A stretch of 64,000 nt of DNA from Micromonospora sp. NBC_01699 (GCF_036250065.1 NZ_CP109199.1:1922001-1986000); one strand, 5' to 3'. Counted from the first letter of the stretch, positions 25,838 through 34,731 are shown. The notes: a model not told the origin generated them from the letters alone. Program-made: numbers and translations.

Positions 25838-26704
25838 TCAGGGCTTCGCGGTCAACACCTTCGAGCCGTACCCGTACTCGGAGACGACCTCGCCGTCGGG
25901 AGCGCGCAGGGCCGCGCGGTCGCCCTGGTCGTTCCAGATCGGACGTCCGCTGCCGTAGTTGAATCCGCCCCATTCGGGGTGGTGCTGGTTGGTGTAGATC
26001 CTGATGCGCTGCCCGGGTTGCAGCACGGTACCGGGCGGGAACGTGAAGTCCTGCCCGGCGTCGTCGGCGCCGAGCGTCCAGCCGCTGATGTTCGCGGCCA
26101 CGGTGCCCCGGTTGACGACCTCGACGTACTCGTCCGCCTGGGTGCGCTTCACCTCGCCCCGGTTGCGTACGGTGGTGATGACCACGTCCGGCTGACCGGC
26201 ACGGGCGAAGATCGCGACGATGTCGGCGCTGTTCGCGGCGTTCTCGGGGCTGGTGAACGTCCGTACGACCTGACCGCCCCGCTTGAATCCGCTGATCGCC
26301 ACGCCGTACTCGACCCCGTCGATCGTCACGGTCTCCGGCGAGACGAACATCGGCAGGTCCACCACGTCGTCCGGGGTCGGACCGTTGTTCGGTGTCTCGT
26401 TGTGGTGGAAGCGGAAGCTGAAGTTCGCCTCCGTGCCGTCCTCGAAGGCCACCCGTACGACGAGGTCCACGTCGAACTGCGGGTCCGGCATGGCCACGAT
26501 GGGAAAGTTTTCGTGCGTGTACGTGCCGAGCGTGAACTCGGTGCCGTCGGTCTGCACCTCGACGGAGCCGCCCCGGAAGACGTATCCGCTCTGGCTGGAG
26601 CCGGCCGGGATGCCCCAGCGAACCTGATCGGTGCCGAGACCGTTGAGATTCGGTGGGGTGACGCTCAGGGACGACCAACTGCCGGTCGTAACGGCGGTGC
26701 TCAT
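25838..26704 (-). CDS. Lamin-tail-domain protein with a choice-of-anchor-K-like N-terminus
   Basis: GGAGG before the ATG fixes the start, giving 288 residues. The N-terminal half contains GLGTDQVRWGIPAGSSQSGY, LGTYTHENFPI and FSFRFHHNETPN, like choice-of-anchor K domains of surface proteins. The C-terminal half is a lamin-tail domain: QADEYVEVVNRGTVAANISG, WTLGADDAGQDFTFPPGTVL, LQPGQRIRIYTNQHHPEWGG, WNDQGDRAALRAPDGEVVSE. Unusually, the N-terminus (MSTAVTTGSWSSLSVTPPNL) shows no signal peptide, although both domains are normally extracellular. Role unknown. Confidence 0.8.
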   Translation of the reverse strand: MSTAVTTGSWSSLSVTPPNLNGLGTDQVRWGIPAGSSQSGYVFRGGSVEVQTDGTEFTLGTYTHENFPIVAMPDPQFDVDLVVRVAFEDGTEANFSFRFHHNETPNNGPTPDDVVDLPMFVSPETVTIDGVEYGVAISGFKRGGQVVRTFTSPENAANSADIVAIFARAGQPDVVITTVRNRGEVKRTQADEYVEVVNRGTVAANISGWTLGADDAGQDFTFPPGTVLQPGQRIRIYTNQHHPEWGGFNYGSGRPIWNDQGDRAALRAPDGEVVSEYGYGSKVLTAKP

Positions 26705-27007
26705 AGAACCTCCATTGACGCCATGAAGTGGGACTTTCCTACATACAATGATATTGACGAATATTAACAACATGCGAAGGGTGTCCAAATCGCGACAGAT
26801 GTCTTGCGCTGGATCATGCCGCCGGGCGATGGGAGTCGGGCGGGTCGTGCCGCTGAATCAGCCCGGTTCAGTGCACTTAATCCGACAGAGAGATGATCCG
26901 TGTGGACATCAACGGACTCCGCTCGGCGATGTCCGTCCCCGTACGGGCAGTCGGTCGAGCCGATTTATTGATCACGCTTGGTCGGGTCCTGATTAGGATC
27001 GCCGAAC
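26705..27007. other. 303-bp divergent region with an AT-rich promoter patch
   Basis: Bases 26735-26775 are conspicuously AT-rich (ACATACAATGATATTGACGA on the plus strand) and lie upstream of the lamin-tail gene. On the right, a TAGGAT box (26994-26999) lies 8 nt before the GTG of the next gene. No coding frame is supported. Confidence 0.4.
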
Positions 27008-27559
27008 GTGACCGAATCCCACACCGTCGTACTGGATGCCGTACCCGAACCCCCTCCGGTGTTCGTCGATGCGACCGGACGGCGGCGCCGATTCGTGCGC
27101 TACCTCGCGTACGGCATCGGCCTGCTGGGCCTCACCTACACCGCCCTGGTCGGGATCAGCCTGGCCGGCGGACCGGTGAACCCCAACTCCGTACTGCCCT
27201 TCGCCGATCTGGTGGGGCGGCCACAGGCGCCGCTGCCGAGCCCGGTCCCCGTCGCACCGGTCGACGCGGTGTCGACGGCGCAGCCGAGCGACGACGGCAG
27301 CCCGGTCGCGACCGACCGGGCCGGTCGGCCGAGCGCGACCCCGTCCGGCACGGCCAATCCCGCCCGGACCGTCACCTCGACCGGCGGCCCGCTGGCCACG
27401 CAGCCGGCGAACACCGTGCCGGACCCGCAGCCACCGGTGGTGCCGGACGAGCCCCCACCGGCCGTACCCGACGACCCGCCCGTCCAGCCGACCCCGCCGA
27501 TCGCCACCGAGCCACCCGTGGATCCGCTCGCCGACCCGGTCAACGGGTCGGCGCGGTGA
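27008..27559 (+). CDS. Proline-rich membrane protein in operon with the deacetylase-glycosyltransferase
   Basis: The 183-residue protein has a short cytoplasmic N-terminus ending in GRRRRFVRYL, one membrane helix (YGIGLLGLTYTALVGISLAG, about 35-54) and a 130-residue extracytoplasmic tail very rich in Pro, Thr, Asp and Val. It is therefore a single-pass type II membrane protein with a disordered, wall-spanning tail. Its TGA overlaps the next gene's ATG, so the two are co-translated. It probably helps position or assist the polysaccharide machinery. The family is not named to me. Confidence 0.72.
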   Translation: MTESHTVVLDAVPEPPPVFVDATGRRRRFVRYLAYGIGLLGLTYTALVGISLAGGPVNPNSVLPFADLVGRPQAPLPSPVPVAPVDAVSTAQPSDDGSPVATDRAGRPSATPSGTANPARTVTSTGGPLATQPANTVPDPQPPVVPDEPPPAVPDDPPVQPTPPIATEPPVDPLADPVNGSAR

Positions 27560-29760
27560 TGCCCACGAATACGACCACGTCTGCGCGGAGCCATCGCGCC
27601 GCCCCGCCCGCCCCGGCGGGCGCCTCGGGGCGGCGCCTGGTTCCCCGCCCGAGCCGCGTCATCCCCGCCATGTTGCTCGTCGTGATGGTCAGCCTGCTCG
27701 CCGTCGAGGCGTACGTGAACGCGAAGTTCACCCCGGACGGCACGCACGACCGTCAGGGCCAGGGTTCGGTGCCGGAGTCGGTCCGCACCGGTGGCCCGAT
27801 CATCAACACGGGCCACGGCGCGGTCCAGTCGTACCGGTTGCCGCCCAAGACCATCGCGCTCACCTTCGACGACGGCCCCGATCCGTTCTGGACCCGCAAG
27901 GTCCTCCAGGTGCTCCAGGAACACCAGGTCCCGGCCACCTTCTTCGTCGTCGGCTCCCAGGTGGGGCGCTACCCGGAACTGACCGCGCGGATCGCCGACG
28001 GCGGTCACGAGCTGGGCGTACACACCTTCACGCATCCGAACCTGACGGAACTGCCGAGCTGGCGTCGGCGGATGGAGTACAACCAGACCCAGCTGGCGAT
28101 CGCCAAGGCGGCCGGGGTGCAGACCTCCCTGATCCGTTTTCCGTACTCGTCGCGGGCCGACGCGATCGACGATCGCAACTGGCCGCTCGTGCGCGAGGCC
28201 GGGGAACTGGGCTATCTGACGGTGGTGAACGACACCGACAGCGTGGACTGGGCCCGGCCCGGCGTCGACGCCATCGTCCGCAACGCCACCCCGACCGGCG
28301 ACACCGGCGCCATCATCCTGTTCCACGACGCCGGAGGCGACCGGGAGCAGACCATCGCCGCGCTGCACCGCTTCATCCCGGAGCTGAAGGCCAGGGGCTA
28401 CCAGTTCACCACCGTCAGCCAGGGGCTGAACCTGAGCCTCGCGCAGGCGGCCACCCCGCAACAGGTGGCAGGGCACACCGCCGCACCGAGCGCCGACCGG
28501 TGGCGGGGCGCGGCACTGGTCTGGGCGATCCAGATAGCCGACGGCACCATCGACGTACTCGGTGTGCTCTTTGTCATCGTGGGCGTGCTGGCCATCGGCC
28601 GTACGGTGCTGCTCTTCCTGCTCGCCGGCCGGCACGCCCGGCGGCGCCGGTCCCCCGACTGGTCCTGGGGTCCACCCGTGACCGATCCCGTCTCGGTGAT
28701 CGTCCCGGCCTACAACGAGAAGGAGGGCATCGCCGCCGCCGTCCGGTCGCTCGCCGCCGGTGACCATCCCGGCATCGAGGTCATCGTGGTGGACGACGGT
28801 TCGACCGACAACACCGCGGACATCGCCGCCGCGCTCCGGCTACCCAACGTCCGGGTGGTCCGCAAGCCCAACGGCGGCAAGCCGAGCGCGTTGAACACGG
28901 GGGTGGCCCTGGCCCGGCACGACCTGATCGTGATGGTGGACGGCGACACCGTTTTCGAGCCCGACTCGATTCGGCATCTGGTCCAGCCGTTCGGCGACCC
29001 TCAGGTGGGCGCGGTGGCCGGCAACGTCAAGGTGGGCAATCGGCGCAGCCTGGTCGCAAAATGGCAACACATCGAGTACGTCATCGGCTTCAACCTCGAC
29101 CGCCGGCTCTACGAGACGCTGCGCTGCATGCCGACCGTACCCGGGGCGATCGGTGCGTTCCGCCGCTCCGCGTTGCTGGGCGCCGGCGGCATGACCGACG
29201 AGACGCTGGCCGAGGACACCGACATCACCATGGCCCTGTGCCGGGCCGGCTGGAAGGTCGTGTACGAGGAGAAGGCGCGGGCCTGGACCGAGGCGCCGTC
29301 GACCCTCGGCCAGCTGTGGAAGCAGCGCTACCGGTGGAGCTACGGCACCATGCAGGCGATGTGGAAGCACCGGCACGCGGTCACCGAACACGGCGCGTCG
29401 GGCCGGTTCGGGCGCCGTGGACTGCCCTTCCTGGCCCTGTTCGGGGTGGCGCTGCCCCTGCTCGCCCCGGTGATCGACCTGCTCGCGATCTACGGGCTGT
29501 TCTTCTTCAACAGCGTCGAGACGCTGCTGGCCTGGTCGGCGATGCTCGTACTCCAGTTCGTCACCGCGGTGGTGGCGTTCCGGCTCGACAAGGAGAAGCT
29601 GGGCCCGCTCTGGGCCCTGCCGCTACAGCAGTTCGTCTACCGCCAGATGATGTATCTGGTGCTGATCCAGTCGCTGGCCACCGCGCTGACCGGGGCCCGG
29701 CTGCGCTGGCACAAGCTGCACCGTACGGGCCAGGCACTCGGCGCCGGCCCGACCGGGTGA
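27559..29760 (+). CDS. Bifunctional polysaccharide deacetylase / family-2 glycosyltransferase
   Basis: This 733-residue protein has a basic N-terminus and signal-anchor helix (AMLLVVMVSLLAVEAYV). A NodB deacetylase domain follows (about 95-290) with TFDDGPDP (catalytic and metal Asp) and HTFTHPNLTE (metal His pair). Next is a membrane helix (LGVLFVIVGVLAIGRTVLLF) and a processive GT2 domain: SVIVPAYNEKEG, VVDDGSTDNTAD, MVDGDT, LAEDTD and QRYRW. C-terminal helices follow. The DxD, TED-like and QxxRW motifs indicate a cellulose/chitin/PNAG-type synthase. Fusion to a deacetylase suggests it makes and trims an N-acetylated surface polymer. ATG overlaps the previous stop. Confidence 0.9.
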   Translation: MPTNTTTSARSHRAAPPAPAGASGRRLVPRPSRVIPAMLLVVMVSLLAVEAYVNAKFTPDGTHDRQGQGSVPESVRTGGPIINTGHGAVQSYRLPPKTIALTFDDGPDPFWTRKVLQVLQEHQVPATFFVVGSQVGRYPELTARIADGGHELGVHTFTHPNLTELPSWRRRMEYNQTQLAIAKAAGVQTSLIRFPYSSRADAIDDRNWPLVREAGELGYLTVVNDTDSVDWARPGVDAIVRNATPTGDTGAIILFHDAGGDREQTIAALHRFIPELKARGYQFTTVSQGLNLSLAQAATPQQVAGHTAAPSADRWRGAALVWAIQIADGTIDVLGVLFVIVGVLAIGRTVLLFLLAGRHARRRRSPDWSWGPPVTDPVSVIVPAYNEKEGIAAAVRSLAAGDHPGIEVIVVDDGSTDNTADIAAALRLPNVRVVRKPNGGKPSALNTGVALARHDLIVMVDGDTVFEPDSIRHLVQPFGDPQVGAVAGNVKVGNRRSLVAKWQHIEYVIGFNLDRRLYETLRCMPTVPGAIGAFRRSALLGAGGMTDETLAEDTDITMALCRAGWKVVYEEKARAWTEAPSTLGQLWKQRYRWSYGTMQAMWKHRHAVTEHGASGRFGRRGLPFLALFGVALPLLAPVIDLLAIYGLFFFNSVETLLAWSAMLVLQFVTAVVAFRLDKEKLGPLWALPLQQFVYRQMMYLVLIQSLATALTGARLRWHKLHRTGQALGAGPTG

Positions 29761-29770
29761 GCCGGCGGCC

Positions 29771-29815
29771 CGTTGGCCGCGAAGCTCCGGGGTGACCGGG
29801 AGTTCGCGGCCAACG
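29771..29815. terminator. Bidirectional terminator between convergent genes
   Basis: A long stem pairs CGTTGGCCGCGAA with TTCGCGGCCAACG around a GC-rich loop. It sits in the 62-bp gap between the glycosyltransferase gene and the convergent epoxide hydrolase gene and can serve both. Confidence 0.8.
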
Positions 29816-29822
29816 GTGTCGC

Positions 29823-30929
29823 CTAGCGGGTGGTGACCCGGTGGTCGTACCCGAGGTCGGTGAGGAAGAAGTCCCGGACGTCCGTGGCGAGCAGCTCCGG
29901 CACCTCCATCGCGGCGAAGTGGCCGCCCCGGTCGAACTCCGACCAGTGCCTGATGTCGTACAGCCGCTCGGCCAGCGGTCGTACCGACTGCGTTATGTCG
30001 TGCGCGAACACCGCCACGCCGACCGGCACCGGGCACGGCTCGGTCCGTCGCGGTGTCTCGCGGTGCAGCCGCGCCGAGGAGGCCGCGGTGGCGGTCAGCC
30101 AGTACAGCGAGATGTCGGTGAGCATCCGCTCGTCACTGATCTGCGAGCGCGGGTCCGTCCACTGTGCGAAGCGCTCGGCGATCCAGGCCAGCTGCCCGAC
30201 CGGCGAGTCGGTCAGCGCGTAGCCGATGGTCTGCGGGGTGGCCGCCTGAAGCGCCTGGTACGGCGGACGATTCGCCATCAGGTGCCGGACCCTGTCCAGT
30301 CGAGCCTCGTCCGTCTCGGACAGCTCGATGCCGGCGTCCGGCACCGGCCGGGTCGGCAGATAGTTGACGTGTACGCCGACGACCCGCTCGGGTGCCACCG
30401 CGCCGAGCGCCGTCGAGATGCCCGAGCCGAAGTCGCCACCCTGCGCGCCGTAGCGCTCGTACCCGAGGCGGTGCATCAGCTCGGCCCAGGCCCGCGCGAC
30501 CCGGACGATGTCCCAGCCGCGCTCGTGGGTCGGCCCGGAGAAGCCGTAGCCCGGGATGGACGGAATCACCAGGTGGAAGTCGCGCGACAGCGGCTCGATC
30601 ACGTCGAGGAACTCCAGGAACGAACCGGGCCAGCCGTGGGTGAGGATCAGCGCGAGCGCGTCCGGCTTCGGGGACCGGACGTGGACGAAGTGGATGTTCT
30701 GGCCCTCGATCTCGGTGGTGAAGTGCGCAAGCTCGTTGAGCTTGGTCTCGTGCGCGCGCCAGTCGTAGCCGGTACGCCAGTATTCGGCCAGTTCCCTGAG
30801 CCGCGCCAGCGGGAAGCCGTAGTCCCACCCGGCGTCGTCGACCTCGTTGGGCCAACGGGTGCGGGTGAGCCGGTCGGTCAGGTCGTCGAGGTCGGCCTGG
30901 GGGATGTCGATGCGGAACGGCTTGATCAT
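29823..30929 (-). CDS. Epoxide hydrolase
   Basis: The 368-residue protein starts with the EHN cap segment (KPFRIDIPQADLDDLTDRLT, RTRWPNEVDDAGWDYG) and continues into an alpha/beta hydrolase core. The oxyanion motif is HGWPGS, the nucleophile is in GGDFGSG (Asp), and the catalytic His is in RGGHFAAME near the C-terminus. These are the hallmarks of juvenile-hormone-type epoxide hydrolases, which open epoxides to diols in the cytoplasm, usually for detoxification. Its upstream region has several CGTT/AACG inverted repeats, suggesting dedicated regulation. Confidence 0.9.
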   Translation of the reverse strand: MIKPFRIDIPQADLDDLTDRLTRTRWPNEVDDAGWDYGFPLARLRELAEYWRTGYDWRAHETKLNELAHFTTEIEGQNIHFVHVRSPKPDALALILTHGWPGSFLEFLDVIEPLSRDFHLVIPSIPGYGFSGPTHERGWDIVRVARAWAELMHRLGYERYGAQGGDFGSGISTALGAVAPERVVGVHVNYLPTRPVPDAGIELSETDEARLDRVRHLMANRPPYQALQAATPQTIGYALTDSPVGQLAWIAERFAQWTDPRSQISDERMLTDISLYWLTATAASSARLHRETPRRTEPCPVPVGVAVFAHDITQSVRPLAERLYDIRHWSEFDRGGHFAAMEVPELLATDVRDFFLTDLGYDHRVTTR

Positions 30930-31008
30930 GATCTCAACTCCAGGGGATTCGTCCGGCGCGCCAGAACGTTCGGCTGACTAACGTTTGGCGCCTGGACGAT
31001 ATCGCACT

Positions 31009-31032
31009 CGTTGGCGCGGCCAACGATTCGTT
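31009..31032. promoter_or_regulatory. Inverted-repeat cluster upstream of the epoxide hydrolase
   Basis: CGTTGG-N5-CCAACG (31009-31025) overlaps AACGA-T-TCGTT (31022-31032). Related AACGTT and TAACG words recur at 30964-30985, closer to the hydrolase start. The repeated AACG/CGTT half-sites look like a multi-site repressor operator. The protein that binds is unknown. Confidence 0.4.
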
Positions 31033-31039
31033 AGCCTTG

Positions 31040-31615
31040 TCACACGGTGCCGGCCCTCGTGTGCAGGTACAGGTCGCGCAGCAGGCAGACCTCGGACAGG
31101 TGGTGGATCAGTTCGCGGTGGATGTGCAGCACCAGATCGGCCATGGTCAACTCGGGGAAAGGCTCCTTCGCCCCGACCGGGACCAGGAGCCCGGCCTCGC
31201 CGAGCCCACGCACCCCGGCCAGCCAGACGTCGAGCTGGGTGCCGAGCTGGTCGAGCGCGGTGGCCGCGCTGCCGGCGTACGCCCAGGTCTTGTGTGATGC
31301 CGGTGGCGCGCCGAAGTGCGACGCGTTGCGCGCGGCGAGCACGCCGACGATGACGTGACCGAGTCGCCAGGCGATCGTGGTGAAGGGTGCGGGGCTCGGC
31401 GGGGGCGAGGCGTAGTCCATCGTGAAGTCGCCGTCGCCGAACTGCACGGGCGCCGTCGAGCTGCCGCGCGGCCGCACGCTCCAGGCGTCCGACACCGGCG
31501 ACCAGAGGTACTCCTCGTCGGTGAGGCCGTCGAGCCGGGCTCGTAGCTGATGCTTCCAGTGAAACTCCAACTGCTCACGCAGTGTCCGGTTCCAGCCGAG
31601 TTCTTCTGTGCTCAT
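31040..31615 (-). CDS. DinB-superfamily protein
   Basis: The 191-residue helical protein starts MSTEELGWNRTLREQLEFHW, with FHWKHQL supplying the first His. It then has AWRLGHVIVGVLAARNASHF (second His) and LHIHRELIHHLSEVCLLRDL (C-terminal His cluster). This spacing is typical of DinB/mycothiol-transferase-like four-helix bundles that bind a divalent metal. Substrate unknown. It diverges from the WYL regulator gene, which probably controls it. Confidence 0.82.
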   Translation of the reverse strand: MSTEELGWNRTLREQLEFHWKHQLRARLDGLTDEEYLWSPVSDAWSVRPRGSSTAPVQFGDGDFTMDYASPPPSPAPFTTIAWRLGHVIVGVLAARNASHFGAPPASHKTWAYAGSAATALDQLGTQLDVWLAGVRGLGEAGLLVPVGAKEPFPELTMADLVLHIHRELIHHLSEVCLLRDLYLHTRAGTV

Positions 31616-31677
31616 GCGGCCACCCTGGCATCCCTGGCGGACAGGATCGGTCCGCTATCTGTGGCAGGGTGGGCGAC

Positions 31678-32673
31678 ATGGACGTGGCCGGCGGTGACGA
31701 GCGGGGCACCACGGAGCGCGTGCTCACCCTGCTCGGGCTGCTCCAGCAGCGCCAGGTCTGGACCGGCCCCGAGCTCGCCGAACGGCTCGGGGTCACCCCG
31801 CGCACGGTACGGCGCGACGTCGAGCGGCTGCGCACGCTCGGCTACTCGGTGCAGGCCAGCCAGGGCGTCGGCGGCGGCTACCAGCTCGGCCCGGGAAAGG
31901 ACCTGCCGCCGCTGCTGCTCGACGACGAGGAGGCGATCGCCACCGCGGTCTCGCTGCTCGCCGGCGCCGGTGGTGGGGTCGTTGGCGCCGGCGACGCCTC
32001 GCTCCGGGCGTTGACCAAGCTCGACCGGGTGCTGCCCGTCCGGCTGCGGCACGAGGTGCGCGCGCTCGCCGGCTCGGTGGAGTCCTTCGGTGGAGGCCGC
32101 ACGCCGGTCGACCCCGAGGCGCTCATGACGCTGGCCAGAGCCTGCCGCGACGAGGTCGAGGCCGGGTTCGACTACCCGTCCGGGAGTGAGGTGCGACGGC
32201 GGCGGGTCGAGCCCTACCGGCTGGTCGCCTCCGACCGGCGTTGGTACCTGCTCGCCTACGACCTCGATCGCGACGACTGGCGCAGCTTCCGCCTCGACCG
32301 GATGACCGAGGTGTCCGTACGGACCTGGCGCTTCCGCCCGCGCCCGGCGCCCGACGCGGCCGCGTACGTGCAGGAGGGGGTGGCGAATCGGGTCTACCCG
32401 TACCGGGCCCACTTCCTCGTGCACGCGTCGGCCGACACGGTACGCGCGCAGATTCCGGCGTCGGCAGCCGTCGTACGACAGCGGGGGAGTGAACTCTGCG
32501 AGGTGCTCAGTGGCGCCGCCAGCCTCGACTTCGTACTCATGCACGTGCTCCTGCTGGGGCACGAATTCGAGGTACTCGACCCTCCGGAGCTCAGGGCGCG
32601 CTGCCGGGTCCTGGCGGAGCGGCTGCTGTCGGCCGGCGCGACGATCCCACCGCTGCCCGACTCGGAGCAGTGA
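31678..32673 (+). CDS. DeoR-type HTH / WYL-domain regulator
   Basis: The 331-residue protein has an N-terminal winged helix (ERVLTLLGLLQQRQVWTGPE, LAERLGVTPRTVRRDVERLR) and a central WYL domain with RRRVEPYRLVASDRRWYLLA (about 177-196) and DDWRSFRLDRMTEV. A C-terminal WCX extension follows. WYL proteins bind nucleic acid or other ligands and act as repressors or activators, often in stress responses. The neighbour on the other strand is a DinB gene, a common pairing. Confidence 0.88.
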   Translation: MDVAGGDERGTTERVLTLLGLLQQRQVWTGPELAERLGVTPRTVRRDVERLRTLGYSVQASQGVGGGYQLGPGKDLPPLLLDDEEAIATAVSLLAGAGGGVVGAGDASLRALTKLDRVLPVRLRHEVRALAGSVESFGGGRTPVDPEALMTLARACRDEVEAGFDYPSGSEVRRRRVEPYRLVASDRRWYLLAYDLDRDDWRSFRLDRMTEVSVRTWRFRPRPAPDAAAYVQEGVANRVYPYRAHFLVHASADTVRAQIPASAAVVRQRGSELCEVLSGAASLDFVLMHVLLLGHEFEVLDPPELRARCRVLAERLLSAGATIPPLPDSEQ

Positions 32674-32707
32674 GAGGGTATTGACTCTAGCCAGGGAGGT
32701 GGTCCCG

Positions 32708-33361
32708 ATGACCATGCCACAACAGGACACGGATACGGTTCGAGCTCTCCGGGCGCTGGGGAGCGACAGTTCGTCAGTGCGGCTGAGGTCGGCGCTGGCC
32801 GTCGGCACGACCCCGGACCCGCGGTTCGTCGACAGGCTCATCGAACGTTGCGCTGTCGAACCCGAGTTCTACGTGCGCGAGATGCTCACCTGGGCACTCA
32901 CCCGCCACTCGGCATCGATCACGGTCCCGAAACTCGTTGACGAACTCCGCTCGGAGCGTACGCAGGCACGAAGCCAGGCGTTGCACACGCTGTCCAAGAT
33001 CGGGGATCGGCAGGCGTGGCCGGCGATCACTCGTGAGCTGCTGACCGACGCCGACGACGAGGTGGCGCGGGCCGCCTGGCGAGCGGCGGTCGGACTCGTA
33101 CCCGAGGGTGCGGAACCCGCGTTGGCCGCGGTGTTGGGGACACAGCTCGGGCGCGGCGGGCGGGAGACGCAGTTGAGCCTCAGCCGGGCGCTGACCGGGC
33201 TCGGTGAGGCGATCGTGCCCACTCTGGACGCCGCGATCGCGGGTACCGACCCTCGCGTGCGTCAGCACGCGATCGCCACGGAACGGCTGTTGCGCAACCC
33301 GGACGAGGGATTCGACTTCGCGGTCGAGGAGGCGAAGCGCGTCGTGGCCCTCGGCCCCTGA
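32708..33361 (+). CDS. HEAT-repeat protein
   Basis: GGGAGGTGG upstream of ATG 32708 fixes the start. The 217-residue product is built of repeated helix pairs: LRSALAVGTTPDPRFVDRLI, EPEFYVREMLTWALTRHSAS, TQARSQALHTLSKIGDRQAW, DADDEVARAAWRAAVGLVPE, DPRVRQHAIATERLL. These are HEAT/PBS-lyase-like repeats that usually act as protein-binding scaffolds. In actinomycetes such genes often lie beside MerR-type regulators, but here the neighbour upstream is the WYL regulator, 34 bp away, so the two may be co-transcribed. Confidence 0.82.
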   Translation: MTMPQQDTDTVRALRALGSDSSSVRLRSALAVGTTPDPRFVDRLIERCAVEPEFYVREMLTWALTRHSASITVPKLVDELRSERTQARSQALHTLSKIGDRQAWPAITRELLTDADDEVARAAWRAAVGLVPEGAEPALAAVLGTQLGRGGRETQLSLSRALTGLGEAIVPTLDAAIAGTDPRVRQHAIATERLLRNPDEGFDFAVEEAKRVVALGP

Positions 33362-33418
33362 TCTTGACCGCTCGCGGGGTGGGTCGGGGCGGGGTGGCGG
33401 CGATGGCATCATTCCCGC

Positions 33419-34264
33419 ATGACCGATCCGACCTTCGTTTTCGTTCACGGTGCCGCCAGTAACTCGTTCACCTGGGCGCCCATGCAGCGGGAGTTGGCCC
33501 TGCGGGGGCATCGCTCGCTCGCCGTCGACCTGCCCGGACACGGTTTCGGCGCGACGTTTCCGGCGGCGTACCAGGCGCCGCAGGATCTCGTCGGTCTGGC
33601 GACCGCGCCGAGCGCGATGGCCGGCATCGGGCACGCGGACAACGTGGCCCACGTACTGGACGTGGTGAAGCGGGTACGCGAGCACGGCCCGGTGGTCCTG
33701 GTGGGTCACAGCCGGGGTGGGCTCACCCTGACCGGGGTCGGCAACGCCGCGCCGGAACTGGTCGACCGGTTGGTCTACATCTCGGCGTGGTGCTGCGTCA
33801 ACGACACCCCGGCCGGATATCAGACCTCGGCGGAGAACGCGTCGAGTGCGTTGTTCGGCCTCGGTGGGCTGATCGCCGCGAATCCGGCGGAACTCGGAGC
33901 GTTGCGCTTCAACTGGCGTACGGCCGATCCCGAACTGCTCGTGACGCTTCGGGAGGCGACGCTGGCCGACGGCACCGACGACGAGTTCCACGGATATCTG
34001 AACACCCTGGAGCCGGACGAGACGCTGGACGTCGGCGAGGAGCGGGTCGACGCCGAGACCTGGGGTCGGATTCCGCGCACCTATGTGCGGCTCACCGCCG
34101 ACCGGTCGATCCCGATCGCGCTCCAGGACCGGTTCATCGCCGACGCTGACGCGCTGACCCCCGGCAACCGGTTCGACGTCCGGTCGCTCGATGTCAGCCA
34201 CGCCAAGGTAATGGTCCGCCCGGGGGAGGCGGCGGCCCTGCTCGCATCACTGGTCCGGGGCTGA
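33419..34264 (+). CDS. Alpha/beta hydrolase
   Basis: The 281-residue protein has the order of a small alpha/beta hydrolase: oxyanion segment VFVHGAASNSFTW, LAVDLPGHGFG, nucleophile elbow VGHSRGGLTLTG (Ser at about 101), acid region TYVRLTADRSIPI, and the catalytic His in DVSHAKVMVRPGE near the C-terminus. Similar proteins hydrolyse small esters or act as salicylate-ester-type esterases. There is no signal peptide. The ATG has no RBS and may be leaderless. A terminator hairpin follows. Confidence 0.87.
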   Translation: MTDPTFVFVHGAASNSFTWAPMQRELALRGHRSLAVDLPGHGFGATFPAAYQAPQDLVGLATAPSAMAGIGHADNVAHVLDVVKRVREHGPVVLVGHSRGGLTLTGVGNAAPELVDRLVYISAWCCVNDTPAGYQTSAENASSALFGLGGLIAANPAELGALRFNWRTADPELLVTLREATLADGTDDEFHGYLNTLEPDETLDVGEERVDAETWGRIPRTYVRLTADRSIPIALQDRFIADADALTPGNRFDVRSLDVSHAKVMVRPGEAAALLASLVRG

Positions 34265-34273
34265 CCGTCCACC

Positions 34274-34323
34274 AGGTTCCTCTCGCGGCTCGTTTGTCAG
34301 ACCATTCGTGGCGAGAGGGACCT
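34274..34323. terminator. Terminator hairpin after the alpha/beta hydrolase gene
   Basis: AGGTTCCTCTCGC pairs with GCGAGAGGGACCT with 12 of 13 positions matched, around a 24-nt loop. It begins 10 bp after the stop codon. Confidence 0.65.
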
Positions 34324-34341
34324 CCTTGATACAGACCTGGA

Positions 34342-34373
34342 CCGGGGGCCCGCATTCCTGTGCGGACCCCCGG
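34342..34373. terminator. Terminator hairpin after the SH3-like secreted-protein gene
   Basis: CCGGGGGCCCGCA pairs with TGCGGACCCCCGG (12 of 13) around a 6-nt loop. It lies 14 bp beyond the stop of the minus-strand gene. Confidence 0.75.
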
Positions 34374-34386
34374 GACGATGACCGGA

Positions 34387-34731
34387 TCAGCAGGGATCGA
34401 GCCAGCCACTCTGAATCCAGCCATAGCGCTGGAACTTGTAGGCGTACACGTAGGACCAGCCGGTGATGGAGTATTGGTAGTCGACCGAGTCGCCGAAGAC
34501 CAGTTGCCCAATATAGACGTTGCCTCCGGGCTGTGTGCGCAGCCAGATGTCAGTCGCGCAGACGTAGTGCGGGGTCTGGATGGTTACGCCGTCACCGCTG
34601 ACTGCGGAAATGGCTGGCGCGGCGACGGCGGTAGGGGCGGAATTCGCCGCTGCGGGGCTGGCTGTGGCGCCGATGAGCGTGGCCGCCAACGCGGACAGTA
34701 CGAATGTCAGGGCGATCCTCTTGTCGAGCAT
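34387..34731 (-). CDS. Small secreted SH3-like protein
   Basis: The 114-residue product has a signal peptide (LDKRIALTFVLSALAATLIG, cleavage near AAA-NS). A single bacterial SH3-like domain follows: VCATDIWLRTQPGGNVYIGQ, GDSVDYQYSITGWSYVYAYK, RYGWIQSGWLDPC. Two Cys (VCAT and the C-terminal Cys) probably bridge the domain. Such proteins often bind peptidoglycan or act as small extracellular modulators. The inner ATG was chosen because it begins the signal peptide. An upstream ATG would add 20 unsuitable residues. Confidence 0.75.
   Translation of the reverse strand: MLDKRIALTFVLSALAATLIGATASPAAANSAPTAVAAPAISAVSGDGVTIQTPHYVCATDIWLRTQPGGNVYIGQLVFGDSVDYQYSITGWSYVYAYKFQRYGWIQSGWLDPC

Noticed and set aside
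32680-32708. TTGACT before the HEAT-repeat gene as a MerR-type promoter
   Set aside because: There is not enough room for a -10 box before the RBS and start codon, so it is probably chance.
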